NCBI GenBank assembly: GCA_963715655.1
Contig: OY970262.1
Span: 3,658,001 to 3,722,000, forward strand
Length of the DNA: 64,000 nt
Source: JANQPD01 sp963715655
Lineage (GTDB): Bacteria; Bacteroidota; Bacteroidia; Flavobacteriales; Schleiferiaceae
Direction of reading: 5' to 3'
Part shown: positions 8,592-17,898 of the stretch, piece by piece
Layout of the letters: every line of letters starts with the position of its first letter
How positions within the stretch are numbered: the stretch's first letter is position 1
Made by a program: the position numbers and the translations under genes
Notes under the pieces: generated by a model
What the model was told of the DNA's origin: nothing
What the model saw: the letters and a program-made list of their open reading frames with translations, nothing else
Databases searched by the model: none

Positions 8592-9410
8592 ATGGAGTCC
8601 AAAAGAATTCTTTACGTGAGTCAAGAGATTCACCCTTACCTACCGGAAAACGAAATTTCAAAACCCAGTCTTTATCTTCCCAAGAAGATGAACCAACTAG
8701 GGCATCAAGTGCGGATTTTTATGCCGCGCTATGGTTTGATAAACGAACGTAGGCATCAGTTACACGAAGTTATCCGCCTAAGCGGTATAAATGTGATTGT
8801 AAATGACATGGATCAACCCTTAATTATAAAGGTTGCATCAGTGCCTTCCGCGCGTTTACAAGTTTACTTTATTGATAATGAGGAGTTTTTTAAGAGAAAA
8901 GCTACTTTTAGTGATGAAGATGATGTGTTTTACAAAGACAATGATCAACGCGCAATTTTCTTTTGCCGTGGTGTTATAGAAACCGTGCGTAAGCTTGGTT
9001 GGGCACCTGATATTATTCATTGTCATGGCTGGTTGGCAAGTTTCCTACCGCTATACATCAAGAAGTTTTATGATGATGATCCACTTTTTGCAGATAGCAA
9101 AATTGTATTTTCTGCCTATAAACATCAGGATAGAAAAATGCCGGAAACACTTATTGAAAATTTAACTTTTGATGGTGTAGAAGGAGACGATTTGGCTAGA
9201 TATAAGAACGCAGATTTAAACACATTGTACAAGGCTGCATCTCATTATGCAGATGCCGTAGTGTTTGGAAGTAAAGATATTTCTGATGAAGTAAAAGATT
9301 ACATCACAAATAACGTTACTAACTTCCTACCTTATAGTGATGCAGATGACCTTCCCACGAAAGTGGCGGAGCTTTATGCACAAATTACCATAGAAGAAGA
9401 GGTAGCTTAG
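8592..9410 (+). CDS. Glycogen/starch synthase N-terminal-like protein
   Basis: A 272-aa protein matching only the N-terminal Rossmann domain of GT5 glycogen/starch synthases: ILYVSQEIHPYLPENEISK replaces the usual substrate loop, followed by LPKKMNQLGHQVRIFMPRYG and DIIHCHGWLASFLPLYIKK. GT5 enzymes are about 480 aa, so the second catalytic lobe is missing, and the ADP-glucose-binding KTGG-like loop is altered. A glycosyltransferase reaction is therefore doubtful and a regulatory or binding role is possible. The C-terminus is acidic. In many Bacteroidota this gene sits between panC and the DUF4270 gene, as here. Confidence 0.8.
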   Translation: MESKRILYVSQEIHPYLPENEISKPSLYLPKKMNQLGHQVRIFMPRYGLINERRHQLHEVIRLSGINVIVNDMDQPLIIKVASVPSARLQVYFIDNEEFFKRKATFSDEDDVFYKDNDQRAIFFCRGVIETVRKLGWAPDIIHCHGWLASFLPLYIKKFYDDDPLFADSKIVFSAYKHQDRKMPETLIENLTFDGVEGDDLARYKNADLNTLYKAASHYADAVVFGSKDISDEVKDYITNNVTNFLPYSDADDLPTKVAELYAQITIEEEVA

Positions 9411-9414
9411 TTTT

Positions 9415-10767
9415 ATGACAAAGCAAATTTCAATAGTAAAGCGAGCCATTTTTTTAATGGCTCTCTTCATTTTCTCAAGTTGTGAAAAACCAAACGAAGG
9501 TTTAGGTTTTGATAGTTTAATTGGGGAGATACCGGGGGTAGGTAGAGCAGAGTTTCCGATTACTACCCAAACCCGCATTCAGGATAGTATTTTAGTAGCT
9601 ATTAATTATGATGCTCAACTACAATTAGCGCAAGGTTACTTGCAGCCAAAATTGTTAGGTACTTATGTAGATCCACTATTCGGGTTGTCTAAAGCAGAAT
9701 TTATTAGCGAAATGTTGCTTGAAGATTTGAACCCACAGTTTGGAAGTGCGCCTATTATAGATTCTGTAAACCTCTATTTACGCACTACGGATTATTATGG
9801 GGATACTACACGCCCCATAAACTTAACGGTGCATCAATTATCAGAATCGCTTTCGCGCGATAGTGCTTTTTATAGTTCTTTTAGTCCAGCTTTAGGATTG
9901 AAGTTAGGAGAACTGACCAGTTTTACACCTAAACCTAACGCTCGTTTTAAATTTAAAGGAGAGGCCGTATTGCCCTCTTTTAAAATACCCTTAGATAAAG
10001 GATTTTTTAAGCAACAAATTTTAGATCAGGGTAATGCGTTTGATGCATTTACAACAAATGAAAAATTTAGAACTTATTTTAAAGGAATAAAAGTAAGTGT
10101 AGAGGCCGGTGAAGGAAGTATCTTAACCCTAAATACCAACAGCGTAAATAGTAAAATCTTAATCTTTTTCCGAACCGAAGATACCGCAACTACTAGTAGC
10201 CAAATAGAGTTAAACTTTGCACAGAATAAAACGACTAAGCCCATTGGCTTTAGTACTTTTAAGCAAGATTATGTAAACTACCCAGTAGCTTTTGATACTA
10301 CTGATACGGATAGTGAAGCCCTTTATGTGCAGCCTATGGGTGGTGTTTTTGGCGCGTTAGATTTTGAAATGTTAGACACGCTACAGGAAAAAGGGTATGC
10401 AATTAACCGTGCCTATTTAGAGCTGCCCATAAAAAGAACAACTACTAGAGGTTTGCTAGCTGCCACTGCTTTAGAGGTTAGAGAATTAGACGAAACAAAA
10501 CAAATAGGCCCTTTATCAGAAGATTTTAGAAGAAGCCAAGGAGGAGGCACGTTACTTTTAGGGGAATTACGCGATAATCAATACCGTTTAGAATTTACAC
10601 GCGCACTTTTTAAGCTTTTAAATAACGTAGAAAGCGGCACTCCTTTACCCACCTTTGCCATTGTTCCGGTAAATAAATCTACCTCAGCAAGACGCACCGT
10701 TTTAAACGGTGGAAACAATACATTTGAAGCTCCAAGATTAGTTGTGTTTTACACCAAACCAAAATAA
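9415..10767 (+). CDS. DUF4270-family lipoprotein
   Basis: A 450-aa predicted outer-membrane or periplasmic lipoprotein. The signal peptide ends in a lipobox before Cys (LFIFSSC, Cys at about residue 23). The mature part is beta-rich, with the DUF4270 pattern LGTYVDPLFGLSKAEF near residues 80-95 and a C-terminal APRLVVFYT. Function is unknown in the family. It begins 4 bp after the glycogen-synthase-like gene and ends 4 bp before glmS, so the three form an operon. No truncation is seen. Confidence 0.85.
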   Translation: MTKQISIVKRAIFLMALFIFSSCEKPNEGLGFDSLIGEIPGVGRAEFPITTQTRIQDSILVAINYDAQLQLAQGYLQPKLLGTYVDPLFGLSKAEFISEMLLEDLNPQFGSAPIIDSVNLYLRTTDYYGDTTRPINLTVHQLSESLSRDSAFYSSFSPALGLKLGELTSFTPKPNARFKFKGEAVLPSFKIPLDKGFFKQQILDQGNAFDAFTTNEKFRTYFKGIKVSVEAGEGSILTLNTNSVNSKILIFFRTEDTATTSSQIELNFAQNKTTKPIGFSTFKQDYVNYPVAFDTTDTDSEALYVQPMGGVFGALDFEMLDTLQEKGYAINRAYLELPIKRTTTRGLLAATALEVRELDETKQIGPLSEDFRRSQGGGTLLLGELRDNQYRLEFTRALFKLLNNVESGTPLPTFAIVPVNKSTSARRTVLNGGNNTFEAPRLVVFYTKPK

Positions 10768-10771
10768 AATT

Positions 10772-12613
10772 ATGTGTGGAATTGTAGGTTATTTAGGGCA
10801 TAGAAATGCCGTACCTGTTGTAATTAACGGGTTAAGAAGATTAGAGTACCGGGGCTATGATAGTGCTGGTATTGCTGTTTTAAACAAGCACGGTTTACAA
10901 GTAGCCAAGTGCAAAGGAAAGGTTGCCGATTTAGAAGAGCACCTTTCAACAATTGATGAATCGTTCATAGGGATTGGACACACCCGCTGGGCAACTCACG
11001 GACAACCAAACGATGTAAATGCACATCCGCATAAGAGTAACAGCGGGAAAATTGTGTTGATTCACAATGGTATTATTGAAAATTATTCTTCCGTAAAAGA
11101 AGCCTTAGTAAAACGTGGTTTCTCCTTTCATAGTGATACCGATACAGAAGTATTGGTGAACCTGATTGAAGATATAAAAGACGCAGAAAACGTAAGCCTT
11201 GAAAAAGCCGTACGCATTGCTTTAAACCAAGTGGTAGGTGCGTATGCTATTGCGGTAATGGACATTAGCAATAATCAAGAAATTGTAGTTGCCCGTAAAG
11301 GCAGCCCTTTGGTAATAGGTGTTGGCGATGATGAATTTTTTATTGCCAGTGATGCTACACCTTTTTTGGAGTACACTAAAGATGCCATTTACCTAGAGGA
11401 TGATGAAATGGCCGTGGTACGTAGGGGTAAAGAAATAGAAGTAAAAACTATTACCAACAACAAAGCCGTTCGCCCTTACATTCATAAACTTCAAATGGAT
11501 TTAGAAGCCATTGAAAAAGGTGGTTATGAGCATTTTATGCTTAAAGAAATTTATGAGCAGCCAAAATCAATTGGTGATACGCTTAGAGGACGATTATTAC
11601 CCGACCAGGGTGTAATTAGATTAGGAGGTGTATTTGAATACCGAGAAAAGTTTTTAAATGCCGACCGTATTATTATTATTGGCTGCGGTACTTCTTGGCA
11701 CGCAGGCTTAGTAGCCGAGTATTTATTTGAAGATTTAGCACGTATTCCTGTTGAAGTAGAATATGCTTCAGAATTTAGATACCGCAACCCGGTGATTACC
11801 GAGCGTGATGTAATTATCGCGATAAGCCAAAGTGGTGAAACGGCTGATACGCTTGCTGCCATTAAATTGGCAAAATCTAAAGGTGCATTTATTTTTGGAG
11901 TATGTAACGTAGTAGGTAGTAGTATTGCCCGCGAAACACACGCAGGTGCTTATACACACGCGGGGCCAGAAATTGGTGTTGCCTCTACAAAAGCATTTAC
12001 CGCTCAAGTTACCGTGTTAAGTATGATGGCCATTAGCTTGGCGCATGATAAGGGTTTGCTTAAAACTTCTTATTACCATGAATTACTTACGGAGCTGCAC
12101 GCTATCCCAAATAAAATTGAGGATATGCTTAAGAGCGATGCACAAACCCGCGCTATTGCACAGATATTTAAAGATGCCCAAAACTTCCTTTATTTAGGCA
12201 GAGGCTATGATTTTCCGGTAGCGTTAGAAGGCGCCTTAAAACTTAAAGAGATTAGCTACATACACGCAGAAGGTTATCCGGCTGCTGAAATGAAACATGG
12301 CCCAATTGCTTTAATTGATGAGAATATGCCGGTGGTGGTAATTGCGCCACAAAACCAGCAGTATGAAAAAATTGTAAGCAACGTACAAGAGGTAAAAGCC
12401 CGCAACGGTAAAATTATCGCTATTGTAGTAAAAGGCGACAAGGAAATTTCAGCGATTGCTGATCACGTAATTGAAGTGGTAGATACGCACGAAGCGTTTA
12501 CCCCTTTAATTAACACTATTCCTTTACAGTTATTGAGTTATCATATTGCTGTATTACGCGGCTGTAACGTAGATCAGCCAAGGAACTTGGCTAAATCTGT
12601 TACGGTAGAGTAA
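10772..12613 (+). CDS. glmS: Glutamine-fructose-6-phosphate aminotransferase (isomerizing)
   Basis: Makes glucosamine-6-phosphate for peptidoglycan and lipopolysaccharide. A 613-aa protein with an N-terminal class II glutamine amidotransferase domain (catalytic Cys2 in MCGIVGYLG, HTRWATHG), then two SIS isomerase domains containing CGTSWHAG, SQSGETADT and STKAFTAQV, ending DQPRNLAKSVTVE as in the family. The start is MCGIVGY: an in-frame ATG ten codons upstream overlaps the preceding gene and would block exposure of the catalytic Cys. A strong terminator follows. Confidence 0.98.
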   Translation: MCGIVGYLGHRNAVPVVINGLRRLEYRGYDSAGIAVLNKHGLQVAKCKGKVADLEEHLSTIDESFIGIGHTRWATHGQPNDVNAHPHKSNSGKIVLIHNGIIENYSSVKEALVKRGFSFHSDTDTEVLVNLIEDIKDAENVSLEKAVRIALNQVVGAYAIAVMDISNNQEIVVARKGSPLVIGVGDDEFFIASDATPFLEYTKDAIYLEDDEMAVVRRGKEIEVKTITNNKAVRPYIHKLQMDLEAIEKGGYEHFMLKEIYEQPKSIGDTLRGRLLPDQGVIRLGGVFEYREKFLNADRIIIIGCGTSWHAGLVAEYLFEDLARIPVEVEYASEFRYRNPVITERDVIIAISQSGETADTLAAIKLAKSKGAFIFGVCNVVGSSIARETHAGAYTHAGPEIGVASTKAFTAQVTVLSMMAISLAHDKGLLKTSYYHELLTELHAIPNKIEDMLKSDAQTRAIAQIFKDAQNFLYLGRGYDFPVALEGALKLKEISYIHAEGYPAAEMKHGPIALIDENMPVVVIAPQNQQYEKIVSNVQEVKARNGKIIAIVVKGDKEISAIADHVIEVVDTHEAFTPLINTIPLQLLSYHIAVLRGCNVDQPRNLAKSVTVE

Positions 12614-12643
12614 TAGCTAATAGCTAGTTTAACAAACACAAAG

Positions 12644-12682
12644 AGAAGCCGCTTACATTTATTTTGAGCGGCTTCTTTTTTA
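12644..12682 (+). terminator. Rho-independent terminator after glmS
   Basis: Perfect 10-bp stem agaagccgct/agcggcttct (12644-12653 with 12667-12676), a 13-nt loop and a T run. It ends the operon that starts at 8592. Confidence 0.9.
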
Positions 12683-12839
12683 AGTTAAAACCCTTCAAAA
12701 GTTGCAATCGCTAAAAGGGTTAAAGGCTTTTATTAATTTCTTGGTTGATTAAATGTCTTACAATCAACAAACTCTTATACCTTATTAACTCCGTGAGTTG
12801 ACTTAAAGTCTTTTGTGATTGTCATAAAATCACTAAAAT

Positions 12840-13472
12840 TTACTTTTCAAGCACTTTTACTTGCTCATTATGAAGCAATGAATCCAAACCAAGTAACTCA
12901 TGTGATTCTATAAAATAGAAGGTATGCGGCTTAGTCAAGTGCTTAAAGTTATCGTAGTTCCAACGCAAGTTGGCATTTGGATAAGGCCGCACCATTTTCC
13001 AATTTGTAATAGTATTTTTGTTTTTTACTATCCCCTGAAAATAAGCTTCATGTAAGTTTTGAGTACCTCCGGCTCCTTTTAAAATAATGATAGTTTTCGC
13101 AAAAATTGTATCATTTTTTATTATATACCTTCCGAGCCCATCTCTGTAATCCACCCTGTAGGATTTATAGTGGTTTAGACTTAGGGCTCTATAATCAGTA
13201 TAACCACTAAAATTTTCACAATGAATTAATGAGTCATTCACAATGTTCAGTAGCTTATTCACCTTATAGTGTTCGTTCACCCTTTCTCCATTCTGCAATA
13301 CCGAAGTATCGTAAACGCTGTACAATCCGTCCCTTCTAAGCTTAACAGCTGGAATATTATCAGTCTTTGGCAATGAACCTCCTTCAATTCGGTAAACCTT
13401 GTACGGTGAGGCACATCCGGCTAGTCCTGCTGAAATTACAACTATAAATAGTAGTTTGAGAGCAAAGCGCAT
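12840..13472 (-). CDS. Small lipoprotein, family A member 1
   Basis: A 210-aa secreted lipoprotein of unknown function. The signal peptide ends in the lipobox LAGC (Cys20). The mature part has Tyr-rich beta-like sequence (YRVDYRDGLGRYIIKNDTIF) reminiscent of small Bacteroidota surface lipoproteins. Its first 20 residues are identical to those of the gene at 14572-15009, while the mature parts differ. It is the last gene of a five-gene minus-strand tandem family with 4-15 bp gaps. Confidence 0.75.
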   Translation of the reverse strand: MRFALKLLFIVVISAGLAGCASPYKVYRIEGGSLPKTDNIPAVKLRRDGLYSVYDTSVLQNGERVNEHYKVNKLLNIVNDSLIHCENFSGYTDYRALSLNHYKSYRVDYRDGLGRYIIKNDTIFAKTIIILKGAGGTQNLHEAYFQGIVKNKNTITNWKMVRPYPNANLRWNYDNFKHLTKPHTFYFIESHELLGLDSLLHNEQVKVLEK

Positions 13473-13487
13473 TTTAACATTTTTAGG

Positions 13488-14021
13488 CTAGTTAACAAAA
13501 CCATTTGTACTATCTGGTTTTTCTACGAGTGGACGAAAGAAATAGGTACTATTTGGTGTTTCAGTAAACTCCACTTTTCCATCATCTCTAATTTGCCTAA
13601 GGGTTAATATAAAGGTACTATCATTTACTAGCACGCCTTTTTCGTAAATTGTTTTGAAGCACCCTCTTAATGATGGGTACCAGTGTTCAATTTCAATAAT
13701 ATTACCCGTTAAATTCCAAACTCCCCATAAATCCTTAAATGCTTTACTGGAATTATTCTCAATATCAACTTCTATGGTATTATTTTCAGCCGCATCCAAA
13801 GGTTGACTATCATCATGAAAGAATACTCCATTTCTATAAAAATAATAAATTCGTACCTCATTATCATCGTAGGGCTCACCAAAAAAATAGCCTTGTGTCT
13901 TCATTTGGTTTCCGGTAAAGTTTGTTCTGTCAATGCTGAAGCTATCATCACAATTGTCTGACTTTCCACAGCCTAGAAATAATAAGGAGATTAAACCGAG
14001 TGAAATATTTTTTGAAATCAT
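13488..14021 (-). CDS. Small lipoprotein, family B member 1
   Basis: A 177-aa lipoprotein of unknown function. I place the start at MISKNISLG because it gives a proper signal peptide with lipobox FLGC. The longer frame overlaps the upstream gene. Shared family-B signatures are D-R-x-x-F-x-G-N near the mature N-terminus, an IYYFYRNGVFF block, I-E-x-E-x-WYPS and a C-terminal KPDSTN. Extra cysteines (SDNCDD, RGCF) are specific to this copy and could form a disulfide. The upstream paralogue ends 4 bp before its start. Confidence 0.75.
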   Translation of the reverse strand: MISKNISLGLISLLFLGCGKSDNCDDSFSIDRTNFTGNQMKTQGYFFGEPYDDNEVRIYYFYRNGVFFHDDSQPLDAAENNTIEVDIENNSSKAFKDLWGVWNLTGNIIEIEHWYPSLRGCFKTIYEKGVLVNDSTFILTLRQIRDDGKVEFTETPNSTYFFRPLVEKPDSTNGFVN

Positions 14022-14025
14022 GCTT

Positions 14026-14565
14026 TTACTTAATAAACGCATTAGTGCTATCTGGCTTTGGGCTAAAGGCTTTAAAATGATACGTTTCATTTTCTTCGCT
14101 CACCTCCGTTTTTTTACCGTTTTTCGTTCGATAACTTTGAGTAATTCTAAAAGTCGTATCGTTTAAAATTTCTCCTTCATTTACATAAGCTCTATAAGGC
14201 TTTTCTGATGGATACCATCGCTCAAATTTTATGTTAGAACCTTCAATTTGATAAACTCCCCATAAAAATTTAATGCTATTCGCTTTATTATCAAACGTGC
14301 CATTCCTGAACCCTTCTTCCTTCTCAGGTAATTCTCTTTGTAAACCTGAGCCTCCCGATAAAATTACACCATTTTTGTAAAAAAAATAGATGCTTACATA
14401 ATCCTCTTCGTTGGTATAATTGAAAGAATAATAACCATCAACTTTTAATTGATTTCCTGTGTAATCCTGTCTTGACAAGGACAATTCATCATCTTGAAAA
14501 AGACCCGTTTTTCTACAGCTAGGCATAGCAATTGACAAAAAAAGTGTTAGTAATACTGTTTTCAT
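14026..14565 (-). CDS. Small lipoprotein, family B member 2
   Basis: A 179-aa lipoprotein of unknown function with a signal peptide ending in PSC. Family-B features are SRQDYTGNQLKVDGYYS, VSIYFFYKNGVIL, IKFERWYPS, LNDTTFRITQSYR and the terminal KPDSTNAFIK. It is much closer to member 3 (15025-15537) than to member 1, especially in the last 40 residues. It lies between family-A member 2 and family-B member 1 in one transcription unit. Confidence 0.75.
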   Translation of the reverse strand: MKTVLLTLFLSIAMPSCRKTGLFQDDELSLSRQDYTGNQLKVDGYYSFNYTNEEDYVSIYFFYKNGVILSGGSGLQRELPEKEEGFRNGTFDNKANSIKFLWGVYQIEGSNIKFERWYPSEKPYRAYVNEGEILNDTTFRITQSYRTKNGKKTEVSEENETYHFKAFSPKPDSTNAFIK

Positions 14566-14571
14566 GTTTGT

Positions 14572-15009
14572 TTAATTAAACTCGTACCATATTGAATACC
14601 TACTTACTCCTTGTTTTTTTAATTCAAATGGCTCAATATAAGCACCCTTATCGTTTAAAACACTTCCAAATTTTTCAGTTTCGATGTTGCTGTAGGTTAC
14701 ACTCATGAAATTCATCGCTCTTTCCAACAACAAAACACTTTCAGGCGGTAGCATAATTTCAAAGGCATTACTGTCTATAGGTTTAGCCTCTAAGTTTTTA
14801 GAGAACCGCTCAAAAGCATCAAACTTCATTTTACCTAATGTATCATCGTACTTATAAATTGGATTGCTTTTAGGGCTTTTTCTAAATGTAACCTGAATAT
14901 TTTTAAAATCACCGGATTGGTTCATCAAATAAACTTGAACAGGTACGGTACATCCGGCTAGTCCTGCTGAAATTACAACTATAAATAGTAGTTTGAGAGC
15001 GAAGCGCAT
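14572..15009 (-). CDS. Small lipoprotein, family A member 2
   Basis: A 145-aa lipoprotein of unknown function. Its signal peptide and lipobox (LAGC) are identical to those of the gene at 12840-13472. At DNA level about 62 bp covering this region differ by one base, whereas the mature proteins are hardly similar. The mature part (VPVQVYLMNQSGD...) has no recognised domain. This suggests a duplicated export cassette joined to a different body. Start fixed by the signal peptide. Confidence 0.72.
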   Translation of the reverse strand: MRFALKLLFIVVISAGLAGCTVPVQVYLMNQSGDFKNIQVTFRKSPKSNPIYKYDDTLGKMKFDAFERFSKNLEAKPIDSNAFEIMLPPESVLLLERAMNFMSVTYSNIETEKFGSVLNDKGAYIEPFELKKQGVSRYSIWYEFN

Positions 15010-15024
15010 TTTAAAGTTTTTAGG

Positions 15025-15537
15025 TTACTTAATAAACGCATTAGTGCTATCTGGTTTAGGGCTAAATTCCTTAAAATGATACGTTTCATTTTTTTCTCTC
15101 ACCTCTGTTTTTTGTCCATCTTGCATACGATAGCTTTCAGTAATATGAAACGTAGTGTCATTTAGAGTATCGCCCGCCCTAATGTATGCCTTTAAAGGAC
15201 CTCCAGAGCTTGGGTACCAACGTTCAAACTTTATATTTTTACCATCAATTTGAAATACTCCCCAAATCACTTTAGATTGATTTAAATGAAAATTTTTTTC
15301 CTGCAAGGATTCCGAGCCACCTAAATACCTGATTATTCCATTTCTGTAAAAAGCGTATCTATCGAAGATAATACCTTCAAAGGTTTCAACTTCGGTATAA
15401 TAATAACCATTTAGTGCTAAATCGTTACCAACAAAAGCCTGTCGGTCTAGAGTTAAAACATCATCCTCATCAATAATTTTATCGCAGCTAACGCCACATA
15501 GCACAATGAAAATCAAAACCAGGGATTTACTTCTCAT
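15025..15537 (-). CDS. Small lipoprotein, family B member 3
   Basis: A 170-aa lipoprotein of unknown function and first gene of the five-gene family run. The start at MRSKSLVL gives a good signal peptide with lipobox GVSC. The frame extends 25 codons upstream, but that stretch lacks signal-peptide character. Family-B blocks are present: LDRQAFVGNDLALNGYYY, RYAFYRNGII, IKFERWYPS, LNDTTFHITESYR and KPDSTNAFIK. Confidence 0.75.
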   Translation of the reverse strand: MRSKSLVLIFIVLCGVSCDKIIDEDDVLTLDRQAFVGNDLALNGYYYTEVETFEGIIFDRYAFYRNGIIRYLGGSESLQEKNFHLNQSKVIWGVFQIDGKNIKFERWYPSSGGPLKAYIRAGDTLNDTTFHITESYRMQDGQKTEVREKNETYHFKEFSPKPDSTNAFIK

Positions 15538-15675
15538 ATTGTTTGCTTTTAACTTCAGCTCGATTACTATATAATCGGCAGCCAAAATAATTTGATTTCT
15601 AATCGAACTCAAGGTTTTACCTTAAATAGTCTCGCAGGGTTGGAACATTGTTATGCAAAAATGCGCAACAAAATA

Positions 15676-16995
15676 TTACTCCTCCTTCCTTACCACAATA
15701 TTTTTAAAATCTCCCCCCGTAGGGTCTTGAAAAATGCGCAAGCCAAATTTTGAGGCTGCAGCTATAAGATGATCAAATAAATCGGCTTGAATGCCTTCGT
15801 AATTGGCCCATGCAATATCGCTGCTAAAGCAATAAATTTCTAAAGGCACTCCTGTTTCAGTGGGTTGTAACTGACGCACCATCAAGCTTTCCTTTTGGTC
15901 AATTTTTGGGTGCTCTTCTAAGTAGGCTACGGCATAGCGCCTAAAAACACCAAGGTTGGTCATGTGCCTACCGTTTATCAATACGTTTTTATCTACGTTG
16001 CGCTCTTGGTTAAACGTATCTATTTCCGCTTGACGTTTTTTTACAAAGCCCTTTACTCTATCAAAGGTTAAAAACTCCTGCATCATAGTATCATCAACAA
16101 AACGCACGGTACTAATGTCGATATTCAAAGAACGTTTTATACGCCTTACGCCCATGGTTTGCATACCGCGCCAGTTTTTAAAACTATCAGAAATAAAGGC
16201 ATACGTAGGAACGGTGGTAATGGTTTTATCAAAATTGCGCACTTTTACGGTGGTAAGGTTTATTTCAATAACATCACCATCGGCACCATATTTTTCCATG
16301 GTTACCCAATCGCCCAAGCGCACCATATCGTTTGCTGAAATTTGAATGCTGGCCACTAAACCTAAAATGGTATCTCTAAAAATTAAAAGAATTACTGCCG
16401 TAGCTGCACCAAAAGCAGTAATAATGGTAAGCGGAGATTTACCCACCAACATAGAAATGATAAATACACCCCCTATGATATAGGAAACTAAAATAAATAC
16501 TTGAATGTAGCTGCTAATAGGTTTCCCTTCAAAGCGCGTGGTGCGCAACCCGATGTATTCTAAGGCGCGTAAAAAGCGCGCAATTACCAGCAACACCATA
16601 ATAATGATGTAGATGATAATGGTTTTTTGCCAAAAAATTATGGATATGCCAAGGTTGTCAATCACGTAAGGGAGCGCGTAATACACAATTACGGCCGGCA
16701 CTATATGCGCTAATCCCACAAAAACTTTCTTATCTAAAAATACATCGTCATAATCGCTTTTAGATTTGCGTACGTATTTTTTTACGAAGCCAAGTATTAC
16801 GCGTCTGCCAATAAAATCTACCACAAAGGCAATTAAAAACAGCAACACCAAATCAAGCGCTGCGGTAAAATAGGTGGCCGCTGTTTCTGATGCGCCCAAC
16901 TCTATAAACCAGTCGTAGGCCCAATGCTCTATATTAATATGTTCTACTAACTTCTGTTTTACTTCTTGTTTTATTTCTAGGGCGTCTTCTTCCAT
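15676..16995 (-). CDS. MscS-family mechanosensitive channel (YbdG-like)
   Basis: A 439-aa inner-membrane protein. Five hydrophobic segments in the first 230 residues precede the MscS pore and beta-domain block: ATAVILLIFRDTILGLVASIQ (pore helix), then MVRLGDWVTMEKYGADGDV and TTVKVRNFDKTITTVPTYAF. A longer C-terminal cytoplasmic part with VLINGRHMTNLGVFRRY matches the YbdG/MscM-like subgroup. Likely releases solutes on membrane tension after hypo-osmotic shock. It stands alone between the lipoprotein cluster and the DUF4249 gene. Confidence 0.92.
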   Translation of the reverse strand: MEEDALEIKQEVKQKLVEHINIEHWAYDWFIELGASETAATYFTAALDLVLLFLIAFVVDFIGRRVILGFVKKYVRKSKSDYDDVFLDKKVFVGLAHIVPAVIVYYALPYVIDNLGISIIFWQKTIIIYIIIMVLLVIARFLRALEYIGLRTTRFEGKPISSYIQVFILVSYIIGGVFIISMLVGKSPLTIITAFGAATAVILLIFRDTILGLVASIQISANDMVRLGDWVTMEKYGADGDVIEINLTTVKVRNFDKTITTVPTYAFISDSFKNWRGMQTMGVRRIKRSLNIDISTVRFVDDTMMQEFLTFDRVKGFVKKRQAEIDTFNQERNVDKNVLINGRHMTNLGVFRRYAVAYLEEHPKIDQKESLMVRQLQPTETGVPLEIYCFSSDIAWANYEGIQADLFDHLIAAASKFGLRIFQDPTGGDFKNIVVRKEE

Positions 16996-17004
16996 TTCCT
17001 AATT

Positions 17005-17886
17005 TTACGGTTTGTAGGTAACTCCACCGCGTGAAATAGCAGAGACATTAAAATATCCAAAACCTATTTCTTCGGGTTTGTCCACATTGTATATATTACC
17101 AATTACAGCTGCGGGCGGTGCAGCAAAAGGCCCGCCCACCTGAAAAGATTGTTCGTTTATTAAAGCTAAAAAATCACTATACGCCTTACTGATAGATGAA
17201 AACTCAATGCCTGCGCTATCGCCAAAATCTACGTCTTCATCGAAGGGTCCGTAAAAATCAAAATAATTAAGTAAAGTATCCTTTCCAATAACGGTGTCTC
17301 TAAAATATAATCCGTCAAAAAAATCATCATCAAAAGTTGTAATACTTCTTATAAGTAACGAATCATTTTTCCAACGCCTAAAACGAAAATTATCTCCTTT
17401 TCCAATTGGTTCTTGAAAATAGCAAACTGCATATAAGCCTGTTGTAAAAACTCTCGGTCGTTTTATCTTAACTATCTTGAAAGAGTCCACCTCAAAAATT
17501 CTATTCATTTCCTCGGGCATAGAGCGCCATGTACTAGCTTTAAAACCCGAACTACTGTTATTAGGCACTTCAATTTCTACTTCATATTTATTACCCACGC
17601 GGCCATTAAAGGCACTTAGGTATCCTCCATCAATAGTATCGCGCGTAAGCGTAGCCGCCAATATTCCATTTTCATAAAGCCTTACCACCGCATCGTTTAC
17701 TACGGGTGTAGCGCCTTGCTCAAAATATCCGGCTGTAAGCGAAACTTTTACGGAGGTACCCAGCGTATCTGTTACACGGCCTTGTACTACCAAAGTTGTG
17801 GGGCGCGTATTTGTGTCTAACTCAATTACATCTTGGCAACTTATTAATAGGCTAAAAAGCCCCACTATGGTTAGTAGTTTTTTCAT
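17005..17886 (-). CDS. DUF4249-family lipoprotein, TonB receptor partner
   Basis: A 293-aa lipoprotein whose signal peptide ends LLISC. The mature start DVIELDTNTRPTTLVVQGRV is typical of DUF4249 proteins, which are encoded next to TonB-dependent receptors in Bacteroidota and are thought to act as surface-exposed partners. The start is placed at MKKLLTIVG. An upstream codon four residues earlier adds nothing to the signal peptide. It begins 12 bp after the receptor gene, in the same operon. Confidence 0.85.
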   Translation of the reverse strand: MKKLLTIVGLFSLLISCQDVIELDTNTRPTTLVVQGRVTDTLGTSVKVSLTAGYFEQGATPVVNDAVVRLYENGILAATLTRDTIDGGYLSAFNGRVGNKYEVEIEVPNNSSSGFKASTWRSMPEEMNRIFEVDSFKIVKIKRPRVFTTGLYAVCYFQEPIGKGDNFRFRRWKNDSLLIRSITTFDDDFFDGLYFRDTVIGKDTLLNYFDFYGPFDEDVDFGDSAGIEFSSISKAYSDFLALINEQSFQVGGPFAAPPAAVIGNIYNVDKPEEIGFGYFNVSAISRGGVTYKP

Positions 17887-17898
17887 ACTTGTAATCAC

